A stretch of 64,000 nt of DNA. It comes from an uncultured Aquimarina sp. (GTDB lineage: Bacteria; Bacteroidota; Bacteroidia; Flavobacteriales; Flavobacteriaceae). Shown here in pieces: positions 34,408 through 41,394 of the stretch. The number at the start of each line of letters is the position of its first letter. Within the stretch, counting starts at the first letter, position 1. The stretch covers positions 1 to 64,000 of the forward strand of contig CANMLW010000009.1 in the NCBI GenBank assembly GCA_947498705.1. Direction: 5' to 3'. Under the pieces are notes generated by a model. The model was not told the DNA's origin, made no database searches, and was given only the letters and a program-made list of their open reading frames with translations. A program made the translations under genes and the position numbers.

Positions 34408-34662
34408 ATGTGGTGTAGAGTAACAATTACATATGGAGCAATCAACTGGTCAAAGAGGTACAAGCGTCAATATTCAGCTCATGATCATGGTGTTTCCCAG
34501 CAATTTAATCAGGATGCCTTGGCACGATCATTAGAGTATATCAATAATAGCTTGCCACAAAACTATGAGGGGCCAACGCCTGTAACACAAAACTTATTAG
34601 GCATGAGCAATCAAGCTGATCAGTTATCAAATGACCCTGGACCAGGATACTCAGAAATTTAA
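34408..34662 (+). CDS. Small hypothetical protein, start uncertain
   Basis: From the ATG at 34408 the frame gives 84 residues; a GTG at 34351 would add 19. Body: NWSKRYKRQYSAHDHGVSQQFN, then PTPVTQNLLGMSNQADQLS and a Gly/Pro end. Mostly polar, no signal peptide. An overlapping frame starting at 34433 (MEQSTGQRGTSVN) could be the true N-terminus joined by a frameshift, so the gene may be damaged. Not recognised. It follows the DUF4157 cassette and may be its last member. Confidence 0.4.
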   Translation: MWCRVTITYGAINWSKRYKRQYSAHDHGVSQQFNQDALARSLEYINNSLPQNYEGPTPVTQNLLGMSNQADQLSNDPGPGYSEI

Positions 34663-34690
34663 TAAAGATGAGTAATGCGTGATGAATGAC

Positions 34691-34760
34691 GTTACTATAT
34701 CAAGTTGTCATGGGTTGGGTATAGTAACAAAGACCACCAGGAGGGTAGGCCTGGTGGTCT
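34691..34760 (+). other. Pair of perfect stem-loops, candidate structured RNA
   Basis: GTTACTATA (34691-34699) pairs with TATAGTAAC (34720-34728) around a 20-nt loop. Two bases later AGACCACCAG (34731-34740) pairs with CTGGTGGTCT (34751-34760) around a 10-nt loop. The stems are fully complementary over 9 and 10 bp. No T run follows, so this is not a plain terminator. Confidence 0.5.
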
Positions 34761-34856
34761 AGTATTAATTGATTGAACAAGTAATAAAAGAAGATAATCT
34801 AATATACTTAAAGAAGAAGAATAGGGCAGTAGGACAATGAACCACAGCAAACAAAT

Positions 34857-35033
34857 GTGTGTTTTTATAAGAATTTGGTAACAGGTCAAAATATTATAAC
34901 CTGCAACCATAGCGATATAGATGATGTATGTTATACCTGTGTAGAAAATTGTTCGGATGTCCAAACACTATACGATACAAAATGCTCCATATCCAGAAGA
35001 GAGGATTGGGCGGGTAATGTTGCGATGCAATAG
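34857..35033 (+). CDS. Possible Cys-rich 58-residue protein
   Basis: The frame is open upstream to a stop near 34830 and could start at GTG 34857. The product holds a cysteine cluster in its middle (DDVCYTCVENCSDVQ) and further cysteines on both sides, with an acidic/polar background. No ATG start or ribosome-binding site is evident, and an ATG in a second frame (34837) ends after 14 codons, so a frameshifted relic is possible. Not recognised. If real, the cysteines suggest metal binding or disulfides. Confidence 0.3.
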   Translation: MCFYKNLVTGQNIITCNHSDIDDVCYTCVENCSDVQTLYDTKCSISRREDWAGNVAMQ

Positions 35034-35119
35034 AAATTTGGTGTATAAGTAGTACGTAAAGAAACAAGAGTGTTAGACTTATATGTTTGATTTGTAGTTG
35101 GATATTAAAAAAAAATATT

Positions 35120-35227
35120 ATGGTTAATGATAATTTCAAACAGACAAAAGAAGGAATAAAAAATAATTTTGAAAACCTTAAAAATCTCTTTAAACAAATA
35201 ACTAATAAATCATCTTATTTGACATAA
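35120..35227 (+). CDS. Possible 35-residue peptide upstream of a lipoprotein gene
   Basis: ATG at 35120 after an A run, product MVNDNFKQTKEGIKNNFENL and a Lys/Asn-rich remainder predicted as an amphipathic helix. It ends 43 bp before the lipoprotein start at 35271. No family is recognised. Composition fits an expressed small peptide, but length alone gives little support. Confidence 0.25.
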   Translation: MVNDNFKQTKEGIKNNFENLKNLFKQITNKSSYLT

Positions 35228-35270
35228 CAATAACCCAAATAATTTGGGATTGAAATTAACAACAAAAAGT

Positions 35271-35813
35271 ATGAAACTAAAACTAATAACCATAAGCCTG
35301 CTTGTAGTAACAAGTTGTGCTACGATTCCTACAGAATTTTTAATAGCCATAGAAAAAGAGAAAGAGGGAATTGATTTTTTACATAAAAGACATCAACGCA
35401 GTGTTAATGAGTTGGTAAGCAACTGGCACGCAGAGCGATTAGAAAAGTTAACCTATATCAAAGAGATCGAAATAAATAAGGCAGCTAGAACACTCACTAA
35501 TTCGAAGGATACAATACAAGTGCTAAAAAAAGAAGATTTTATTCGTATCGAAACACAATTTGATAGCGCTATAAAAATAATAGACAAAATTCGAGTATCC
35601 CTAATTGATCGTTATAGCGATACCAAAAATTGGAACAAACTAAAGGAGCTAAGCGCCACTAATTATAATATGAGTAAATCATTATTAGAACTTAATCAAG
35701 CTCAAAAAAGGTTATATAGAGAAGTATTAAAAACTAATGCCTTAATTCCTGTAAAAAAAGCTTCACCTAAGAATATAATTGCCAAAAAAGGTAATACAAC
35801 AAATAAACTGTAA
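35271..35813 (+). CDS. Hypothetical helical lipoprotein
   Basis: 180 residues from the ATG at 35271. Lipoprotein signal MKLKLITISLLVVTSCAT with the lipidated Cys in VVTSC. The mature protein is a long, highly charged helix-forming sequence (AIEKEKEGIDFLHKRHQRSVNELVS and on) ending in a Lys-rich tail (KKASPKNIIAKKG), much like periplasmic coiled-coil proteins. No family recognised. The next gene starts 7 bp after its stop, so both are probably one operon. It may be a membrane-anchored scaffold for the neighbouring soluble proteins, which is a guess. Confidence 0.65.
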   Translation: MKLKLITISLLVVTSCATIPTEFLIAIEKEKEGIDFLHKRHQRSVNELVSNWHAERLEKLTYIKEIEINKAARTLTNSKDTIQVLKKEDFIRIETQFDSAIKIIDKIRVSLIDRYSDTKNWNKLKELSATNYNMSKSLLELNQAQKRLYREVLKTNALIPVKKASPKNIIAKKGNTTNKL

Positions 35814-35820
35814 TTGTATT

Positions 35821-36090
35821 ATGAATGATAAAACACCACAGCAAAAATATATAGAAGCTTTTATGCAACTGCTTAGAGCAGCAAAAGAGCTTAATGATGA
35901 CATTTCGAACCCATTTAATTTGGAGATGCCAAAACACATGGGATTACCAGAAGAAACCTTTATATCAGACTCAGAGTTGAACGATTTAACGCAAACCTTA
36001 GAAAAAGCTGCTCAAGATAATATGCAATTTGCAAAGCTATGGGATTTAGGAACTGATATCGTGGCGATGGCCAAGTCTTTACATAGGTGA
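35821..36090 (+). CDS. Hypothetical small acidic helical protein
   Basis: 89 residues from the ATG at 35821. No signal peptide. Predicted helices (PQQKYIEAFMQLLRAAKELNDD, DSELNDLTQTLEKAAQDNMQFAKL, TDIVAMAKSLHR) with a loop rich in Pro and Met between them. Not recognised. Translated from the same mRNA as the lipoprotein just upstream, judging by the 7-bp gap. A partner or immunity-like role is possible because of its size and acidity, but nothing in the sequence shows it. Confidence 0.55.
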   Translation: MNDKTPQQKYIEAFMQLLRAAKELNDDISNPFNLEMPKHMGLPEETFISDSELNDLTQTLEKAAQDNMQFAKLWDLGTDIVAMAKSLHR

Positions 36091-36456
36091 TACAATAGTG
36101 CACTTAAAACCTATAACAAAAGATTATCAATTATCATAATTCTTTAGAAGACGAACCTAAGCCAACAACTTTCTTTTGAGAATCATTTTACCCATTTCGA
36201 GGTAACCAAATTTCAATAAGTAAATATCAATTTGTGGATAGATTAGATACCTAATAAGGTATTTGGTCATGGACACGTATTGTTTTCTTTTAAATAAAAA
36301 TGAATCCTTGATTTATAATAGAGACTTAACCCTACAGAGGTTTTCTGTGCTAATCTGATCTCTCTTTATTAACAAAGGAATCATTCTAAGGCGGAATCTG
36401 AAAAGCCTGAAACAGAGTAAGAAAAATATAAACATTATTTAAAAAGCAAATTAAAT
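36091..36456 (+). other. Intergenic region upstream of the paralogue pair
   Basis: 366 bp without a gene. It holds a small hairpin (ATACCT/AGGTAT near 36248-36263). At 36390-36432 it carries a block that recurs before the second paralogue (37207-37249): GGCG, then GAAAAGCCT, AGAGTA and GAAAA at matching spacing. This may be a shared regulatory or mRNA leader element. Confidence 0.5.
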
Positions 36457-37083
36457 ATGACAACCGATGTAAAATTAAACTTTGTAAACGAATCCAATGA
36501 TCAGAATAACTCTGAGGTGGTGTTTTTTCAAAAGAATGTGGGAACCAATTTTGATGAATTGTCTGTGGCTTGGAAAGTGATAAAAAACTGTGCCACAGGT
36601 TGGCATCATGAATTCACGTTACCTATGCAAATGCAATTAAGTGCTAGCGATTCATGGGGAAATGAAATTATTAACCCATTAGATGCCAGTAATGGTCAAC
36701 TATATCATGTAACCAAAGGCCCTTCTGGAGATGAGTTGGCCTATATGTCTCCTGGTACCAGCAGAACAGAAGTGCAGTTACGTAATGATTTGTTGTCGGG
36801 ATCTATAGATGCGAAAATCTATAAATCAGGAAAACTTCTAGCCTTAAAGACAGGTGTATCACCAAGTCAAAAAGCAGTTTTTCAGATCAAGCCAACGCTT
36901 TGGGTAGGAGTGGTTTCTCAAATAGAAGAAGGAGAAATTATGAATTCTGCAATAATGTCTGATGTAAATACAGAGTTAGGGCTTTTAGGAGTGGCCTCTG
37001 CTGATATTGTAATGACAGGTGGTGGAATAGGAACTTCTGCATCCAAATTTCAATTTCACTTAGACAATATTGTATATGTATAA
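36457..37083 (+). CDS. Hypothetical protein, tandem paralogue 1
   Basis: 208 residues, no signal peptide or membrane segment. Predicted all-beta: VKLNFVNESNDQNNSEVVFFQKN, then TLWVGVVSQIEEGEIMNS and a Gly-rich MTGGGIGTSASKFQF strand pair at the end. The next gene encodes a copy that is about 79% identical by hand count (some 44 differences in 208 positions). Conservation is strongest in NSEVVFFQKNVGTNFDELSVAW and in GSIDAKIYKSGKLLA, likely core or interface. I do not recognise the family. A soluble cytosolic beta-sandwich that forms an assembly, or a secreted product without a Sec signal, would both fit. Confidence 0.8.
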   Translation: MTTDVKLNFVNESNDQNNSEVVFFQKNVGTNFDELSVAWKVIKNCATGWHHEFTLPMQMQLSASDSWGNEIINPLDASNGQLYHVTKGPSGDELAYMSPGTSRTEVQLRNDLLSGSIDAKIYKSGKLLALKTGVSPSQKAVFQIKPTLWVGVVSQIEEGEIMNSAIMSDVNTELGLLGVASADIVMTGGGIGTSASKFQFHLDNIVYV

Positions 37084-37206
37084 GAGGGATAAACTTGCTG
37101 ATCGATGGTCGTAAAATAACATAGCGATATCAGGTTTCTAATCTGAAATTGTGTTGATCAGATATAGAACGATTCATAATTCGGTAAGTGTATTTATCCT
37201 TAGTAT

Positions 37207-37249
37207 GGCGAAAACCGAAAAGCCTTTAATAGAGTAGGAAAACATTAAA
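37207..37249 (+). repeat. Leader block shared with the first paralogue
   Basis: Matches 36390-36432 at most positions (GGCG, GAAAAGCCT, AGAGTA, GAAAA). In both places it lies 14-25 bp before the start codon, so the duplication included the leader, or the element is under selection. Confidence 0.6.
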
Positions 37250-37262
37250 TAAATAAAAGATT

Positions 37263-37886
37263 ATGTCGAGCATAAAATTAAATTTCATCAATGAATCGAA
37301 TGATTTGAACAACTCTGAAGTTGTATTTTTTCAAAAAAATGTAGGTACCAATTTTGATGAGTTATCAGTAGCCTGGAAAGTAATTAAAAATTGTGCTACA
37401 GGTTGGCATCATCCGTTCGAATATCCTATGGAAATGAAGGTGTCGGCTAGTGATTCATGGGGTAACGAAATTAGCAAACCAATTGTTGCCAATAATGGTC
37501 AATTATTTCATGTGTATGAAGATCAATCTGGAAATCAATTATCGTATGATTCTCCAGGGACTAGTAGAAAAGAAGTACAACTTAGAAACGATTTGATAAA
37601 AGGTTCGATCGATGCCAAAATTTACAAATCAGGTAAATTATTAGCAGTAAAAACAGGAGTGTCTCCAAGTCAGAAAGCTGTTTTTCAATTTAAGCCTACA
37701 CTGTGGGTTGGTGTAGTTTCTCAGGTAGAAGAAGGAGAGATCATGAATTCTGCGGTAATGTCTGATATTAATACCGAATTAGGATTATTAGGCCTTAAAT
37801 CGGCAGATATCGTAATGACAGGAGGAGGTACAGGAGTAAATGCTACCAAATTTCAGTTTTCGTTAGAAAATGTTGTTTACGAATAG
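37263..37886 (+). CDS. Hypothetical protein, tandem paralogue 2
   Basis: 207 residues, the closest relative of the protein encoded at 36457. Differences concentrate in the loop segments around residues 50-57, 67-75 and 84-98 (for instance EDQSGNQLSYD in place of KGPSGDELAYM), while the beta core is kept. Divergence in surface loops with a constant core suggests different partners or ligands for the two copies. No family recognised, no signal peptide. The stop is followed by a 190-bp gap with a perfect 11-bp hairpin that probably ends this transcript. Confidence 0.8.
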   Translation: MSSIKLNFINESNDLNNSEVVFFQKNVGTNFDELSVAWKVIKNCATGWHHPFEYPMEMKVSASDSWGNEISKPIVANNGQLFHVYEDQSGNQLSYDSPGTSRKEVQLRNDLIKGSIDAKIYKSGKLLAVKTGVSPSQKAVFQFKPTLWVGVVSQVEEGEIMNSAVMSDINTELGLLGLKSADIVMTGGGTGVNATKFQFSLENVVYE

Positions 37887-38000
37887 AATATGATGTGTGA
37901 ACTCATTAAAGGTTTTTAGTGGCAAAGCCCCTGATTTTCTTTCCCCTTTTGATGCTGTCAACCATAGATACAGTGCATAAAAAGGTAACTTAATTTAGAG

Positions 38001-38029
38001 GAATAAGGAAGCGGTTGACTTCCTTATTC
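38001..38029 (+). terminator. Perfect 11-bp hairpin between the paralogue pair and the next gene
   Basis: GAATAAGGAAG (38001-38011) pairs with CTTCCTTATTC (38019-38029) around a 7-nt loop. A T-rich tail is lacking, so termination may be partial. Confidence 0.5.
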
Positions 38030-38075
38030 TAATGATTATCAAGTAGCAGAATTATTAACAAAACAACCAAGAATA

Positions 38076-38738
38076 ATGAAAAAAGAAAAAAGAGTATTGT
38101 ACCTCACAGCATCTGGAATAGCAGATGAGAAAAAACATTTATTTGCACTCGAGTTTACCATTGTTGACCAAAAAGATATTAGTTGCATTGTTGTAGTAAA
38201 TTCGGAAACAGGTGAATCGGATAAAGAAAGCCCTGTGTATCCCTTTAATGAAGAAAAATGCACCATAGAATTTCTTCATAGTTCAGGAAGTTTTGTAGAA
38301 GGAACTATTTCTTTGAGAAATATTAGTGCTACAGAAGGTGTTTTTACTGCCGAACATAATACATTTTTGTTTGCCCTTCAGTATGGAACGAATCGAGAAA
38401 GAACCCATAGCTTATTAGGAATATTTTACTTAAAAACATTAGAAGTAGAAGAGGTTCCTGAGGAAATATCTAAACCAATAGAGAAAGCGGATTCTAAAGA
38501 AGAAAAAGAAAGGACTCAGGTAGAAACTTCAGAAGTAGTGGAAACAGAGAAACCTAGTGAAGAAGTCTCCCAAGAACAAAACCAGAAGCCGGATGCAGAA
38601 GAGAACGCAAAAATAGAATCTCTGGAAAAAGAAGAAGAACCAAATAAAGATGTTTTGACAGAAGAAAACGAGGATGCTCAGCAAGAAACATTGGAAGGCA
38701 CGCAAGAAGAGGATCAAGAAAAGACTCCAGAACAATAA
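38076..38738 (+). CDS. Hypothetical protein with Glu-rich disordered tail
   Basis: 220 residues. The first 130 form a compact, probably beta-rich domain (RVLYLTASGIADEKKHLFALEFTI, CTIEFLHSSGSFVEGTISL, HSLLGIFYLKTL). The rest is a low-complexity Glu/Lys/Gln/Pro tail (EEVPEEISKPIEK onward to EDQEKTPEQ). No signal peptide. Not recognised. The highly acidic tail would keep the protein soluble or bind basic partners. Its place 190 bp after the paralogue pair, in the same direction, suggests a shared function, but it may be transcribed separately. Confidence 0.65.
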   Translation: MKKEKRVLYLTASGIADEKKHLFALEFTIVDQKDISCIVVVNSETGESDKESPVYPFNEEKCTIEFLHSSGSFVEGTISLRNISATEGVFTAEHNTFLFALQYGTNRERTHSLLGIFYLKTLEVEEVPEEISKPIEKADSKEEKERTQVETSEVVETEKPSEEVSQEQNQKPDAEENAKIESLEKEEEPNKDVLTEENEDAQQETLEGTQEEDQEKTPEQ

Positions 38739-38898
38739 GCCAAAGATTAGCAAATATGATTATGACAATGATATGGGTGACTTTAATTTGTTTGATAATT
38801 CTGGTAGAAGAGTACCAATTGTAACTAAACAAGTTTTATAGGTTGTCTATACTTTATAAGATAAACAGACTGTAAGATTTATCAATATTGAGGTAGTT

Positions 38899-39321
38899 AT
38901 GCAAGAAGAAATTAATAAACATGAGCATCGGGATATTCATGATAAGGGATCTGCCGGAGTAAATGATAGAAATGAAAGAAGAACATTTAGGAATTATAAG
39001 GTATGGTTTGTTGTCATGATTGTATATACTATGGTATTTAGTTATATCGGTTATATTGCTTTTTGGCCTATGGCTTTTAATGACCCTGAACAAACGGTAG
39101 AAAAATATTTTAAAATAATTGACAAATATGGGAATAGAGTTGATGTTGTATTGTACGAAGACATTCTTAGAGCTACGATTAATGATTTGATTAATGAGGC
39201 AGAGGCCGAAGCAGATGAGATGCAACGACTGGCATCTCAATCATTTAATATTGTTCTTGGTGCATTCTTGGCTTTTTTATCTGCTACTGTGACTACTATT
39301 TTTCAGCGTAACAAAGATTGA
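38899..39321 (+). CDS. Hypothetical membrane protein
   Basis: 140 residues. A charged N-terminus (30 residues) is followed by one membrane helix (about 35-57, WFVVMIVYTMVFSYIGYIAF), an acidic middle (NDPEQTVEKYFKIIDKY and EAEAEADEMQRLAS) and a second helix (about 117-134, NIVLGAFLAFLSATVTTIF). So two membrane spans with a roughly 60-residue loop. No family recognised. The 160-bp gap before it contains only a 22-codon hydrophobic frame (38756-38824) that I do not count as a gene. Confidence 0.65.
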   Translation: MQEEINKHEHRDIHDKGSAGVNDRNERRTFRNYKVWFVVMIVYTMVFSYIGYIAFWPMAFNDPEQTVEKYFKIIDKYGNRVDVVLYEDILRATINDLINEAEAEADEMQRLASQSFNIVLGAFLAFLSATVTTIFQRNKD

Positions 39322-39608
39322 TGTCAATGTTAATTATTTGTGAAACAAAATTTTAAGTGTCCCTCTTTAGAAAACATACATTTGATTAAGCTCGCGGTGC
39401 TAAGCCTGTTTATAGAAATTGGTCATGACCATTAAATACTTTCTTAAACTAATTTATGATGTAATTAGAGCTACTTAGGACTGTATAACTCTCTAACTTC
39501 AATATATTCGAAGAGGGTTGACCAAATTCTGAATATAAATGTAATGATGAATCAGAAAGAGTTTCTAAAGAGGGATTTGTATACTGATGATGAGGTTATA
39601 ATCAGAAA

Positions 39609-40058
39609 CTAAACGTTTTCTAATTCTTCCTGATCGATGTCAATTTCTTTTGCAAGCCATTTTGCCCAGGCAATAGCATCTTCTAGGTTATCAAAACTCT
39701 GAAAATTATCTTTAAAAAAGAGTTTTTCAACCAAAGACGTAAGAAGTCCTTTTTGAGAGTAGCTAACAATAGAATACCCTTTGAGTTTGTAATTGTTTTT
39801 AAAAAACTTAATCCAATCCAGAGGTTTTACAGAATAAGAATTTACGCGGTTAGAGATGTACATAATATTTTCGCCATTATAATCGTACAAATGCGATATT
39901 TCTTCTACGATTTCCTTAGCGTGATCATCCCAAGAATACACTACTCCTTCGTTAATCTCTCCTATGACAAAAGATTCGAATAGATAAAAATTACCACACG
40001 GATAGTTTAATTCATGTATTGCGTCTTTGTAAAAAGAAGAATCCTTTATATATCCCAT
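39609..40058 (-). CDS. Hypothetical protein, STAS/SpoIIAA-like fold suspected
   Basis: 149 residues, no signal peptide. Order: a strand-rich start (YPCGNFYLFESFVIGEINEGVVYSW), a helix (DDHAKEIVEEISHLYD), then YNGENIMYISNRVNSYSVKPLDWIKFF, a strand GYSIVSYSQKG and a final helix with AIAWAKWLAKEID. This alternation looks like the SpoIIAA-like/STAS-like proteins common in Flavobacteriia. Evidence is by shape only. It stands alone, with 287 bp downstream on its 3' side (39322-39608) that hold nothing I can identify. Confidence 0.5.
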   Translation of the reverse strand: MGYIKDSSFYKDAIHELNYPCGNFYLFESFVIGEINEGVVYSWDDHAKEIVEEISHLYDYNGENIMYISNRVNSYSVKPLDWIKFFKNNYKLKGYSIVSYSQKGLLTSLVEKLFFKDNFQSFDNLEDAIAWAKWLAKEIDIDQEELENV

Positions 40059-40539
40059 AGTACGTATATCTATATGGTATTTTATCCCTTAATAAAATGA
40101 CCACTAATTCATAGTTCAGATAAAGTGGCCAAAAGTAATAAAATATTTATGAATCAGATGTTTGTACCTAGTGATAAATAAATGTTAAATACTTCTAATA
40201 ATACTTGTAATATAGTAAAAGAAGAACTATTGAGTAAATAGGTAATGTTTTATTTTTAAATAGGTTATGAGTTGTGGTTTATCTGTTAAGAGTGGTTTTT
40301 TTTGAAAAAAATAACACTTTTTAAGCTATCAAAAATCTTAAAACGATTTCTCATAAACAGGTTTTTTACAATTAGAAAAGGAGGTCTTTTTTGATAGATT
40401 GTTAAACTTTGAAAAGTAGACCATGATCGTACTCATGTTTCTTTGAATTCATCAAATGTATGGTGAAAACCTTTTCAAGAATTGTTAACTCAAAAAGTGT
40501 CTTTATCTTTACTGTCAAATTACCTAATTAGATTATATT
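40059..40539 (+). other. Intergenic region, nothing identified
   Basis: 481 A/T-rich bases between two divergent genes. No credible frame, strong hairpin or repeat. It must contain both promoters, but no exact TAnnTTTG match with good spacing was found. Confidence 0.5.
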
Positions 40540-41394
40540 TTGCATCCAAATAATACTCATAATACTCCTTACAATTTTGAAGCTTTAAGTAGTGCCCATC
40601 CAGAATTGGCAATGTATGTTACAGAGAACTCTATTGGTAGGAAAAGTATTGATTTTGCAAATGCAGATGCGGTATTACAATTAAATAAGGCAATTTTAAA
40701 GTATCATTATAAATTGGAAGATTGGAATATTCCGAAAGGGTACTTATGTCCTCCAATTCCGGGTCGGGCAGATTATATCCATCATATTGCCGATTTAATT
40801 AATAGTAAAGATATTTCCCATATACGAGGTATGGACATTGGGGTAGGTGCCAATTGTATCTATCCAATCCTGGGGGCTCAAATTTATGGTTGGGATATGG
40901 TTGGAGCAGATATCAATAACACTGCTATTACTTCTGCACGAGCAAATGTAAAAGCCACAAAGAGTTTACAAACTAAGATAGAGATTCGAGAGCAAAAGAA
41001 TAATGCCAATATTTTTGAAGGTATCATTACTCCTCAAGAATACTATCATTTTACCATGTGTAATCCACCGTTTCATGCTTCAAAAGAAATCGCTTCTAAA
41101 GGAACTATACGTAAACTTAAAAACCTTCAACTTTCAGAATCATTAACCCTTAACTTTGGTGGCCAAGCCAATGAATTATGGTGTAATGGGGGAGAAGCAT
41201 TATTCATTAAACGAATGATTAAGCAAAGTGTGGCTTTTAGGAGTCAGGTCGATTGGTTTACCACATTGGTATCTAAAAAAGAAAACCTTGCCAAAATCTA
41301 TAAACAATTAGATAAGTTAAAAGCGATACATAAAACTATTGAAATGGCGCAGGGTAATAAACAAAGTAGATTTGTTGCTTGGCGATTTGATTAA
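40540..41394 (+). CDS. rlmF: 23S rRNA (adenine(1618)-N(6))-methyltransferase
   Basis: 284 residues from a TTG start, which aligns with the conserved HPNNTHNTPYNFEAL entry of RlmF. The SAM-binding site is in RGMDIGVGANCIYPIL, followed by GADINNTAI, and the catalytic NPPF lies in FTMCNPPFHAS (near residue 177). RlmF adds an N6-methyl group to A1618 of 23S rRNA using SAM. Length and motifs fit throughout. The gene converges on the minus-strand FGE-type gene, overlapping its stop by 4 bp. Confidence 0.92.
   Translation: MHPNNTHNTPYNFEALSSAHPELAMYVTENSIGRKSIDFANADAVLQLNKAILKYHYKLEDWNIPKGYLCPPIPGRADYIHHIADLINSKDISHIRGMDIGVGANCIYPILGAQIYGWDMVGADINNTAITSARANVKATKSLQTKIEIREQKNNANIFEGIITPQEYYHFTMCNPPFHASKEIASKGTIRKLKNLQLSESLTLNFGGQANELWCNGGEALFIKRMIKQSVAFRSQVDWFTTLVSKKENLAKIYKQLDKLKAIHKTIEMAQGNKQSRFVAWRFD

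Noticed and set aside
38756..38824. 22-codon hydrophobic peptide between the Glu-rich and membrane protein genes
   Set aside because: It could be one membrane helix, but it is too short and lacks start context; listed only as a remark.
30222..39321. Prophage or integrative element
   Set aside because: No integrase, transposase, terminase, capsid or relaxase gene and no flanking direct repeats were seen, although several genes look accessory.
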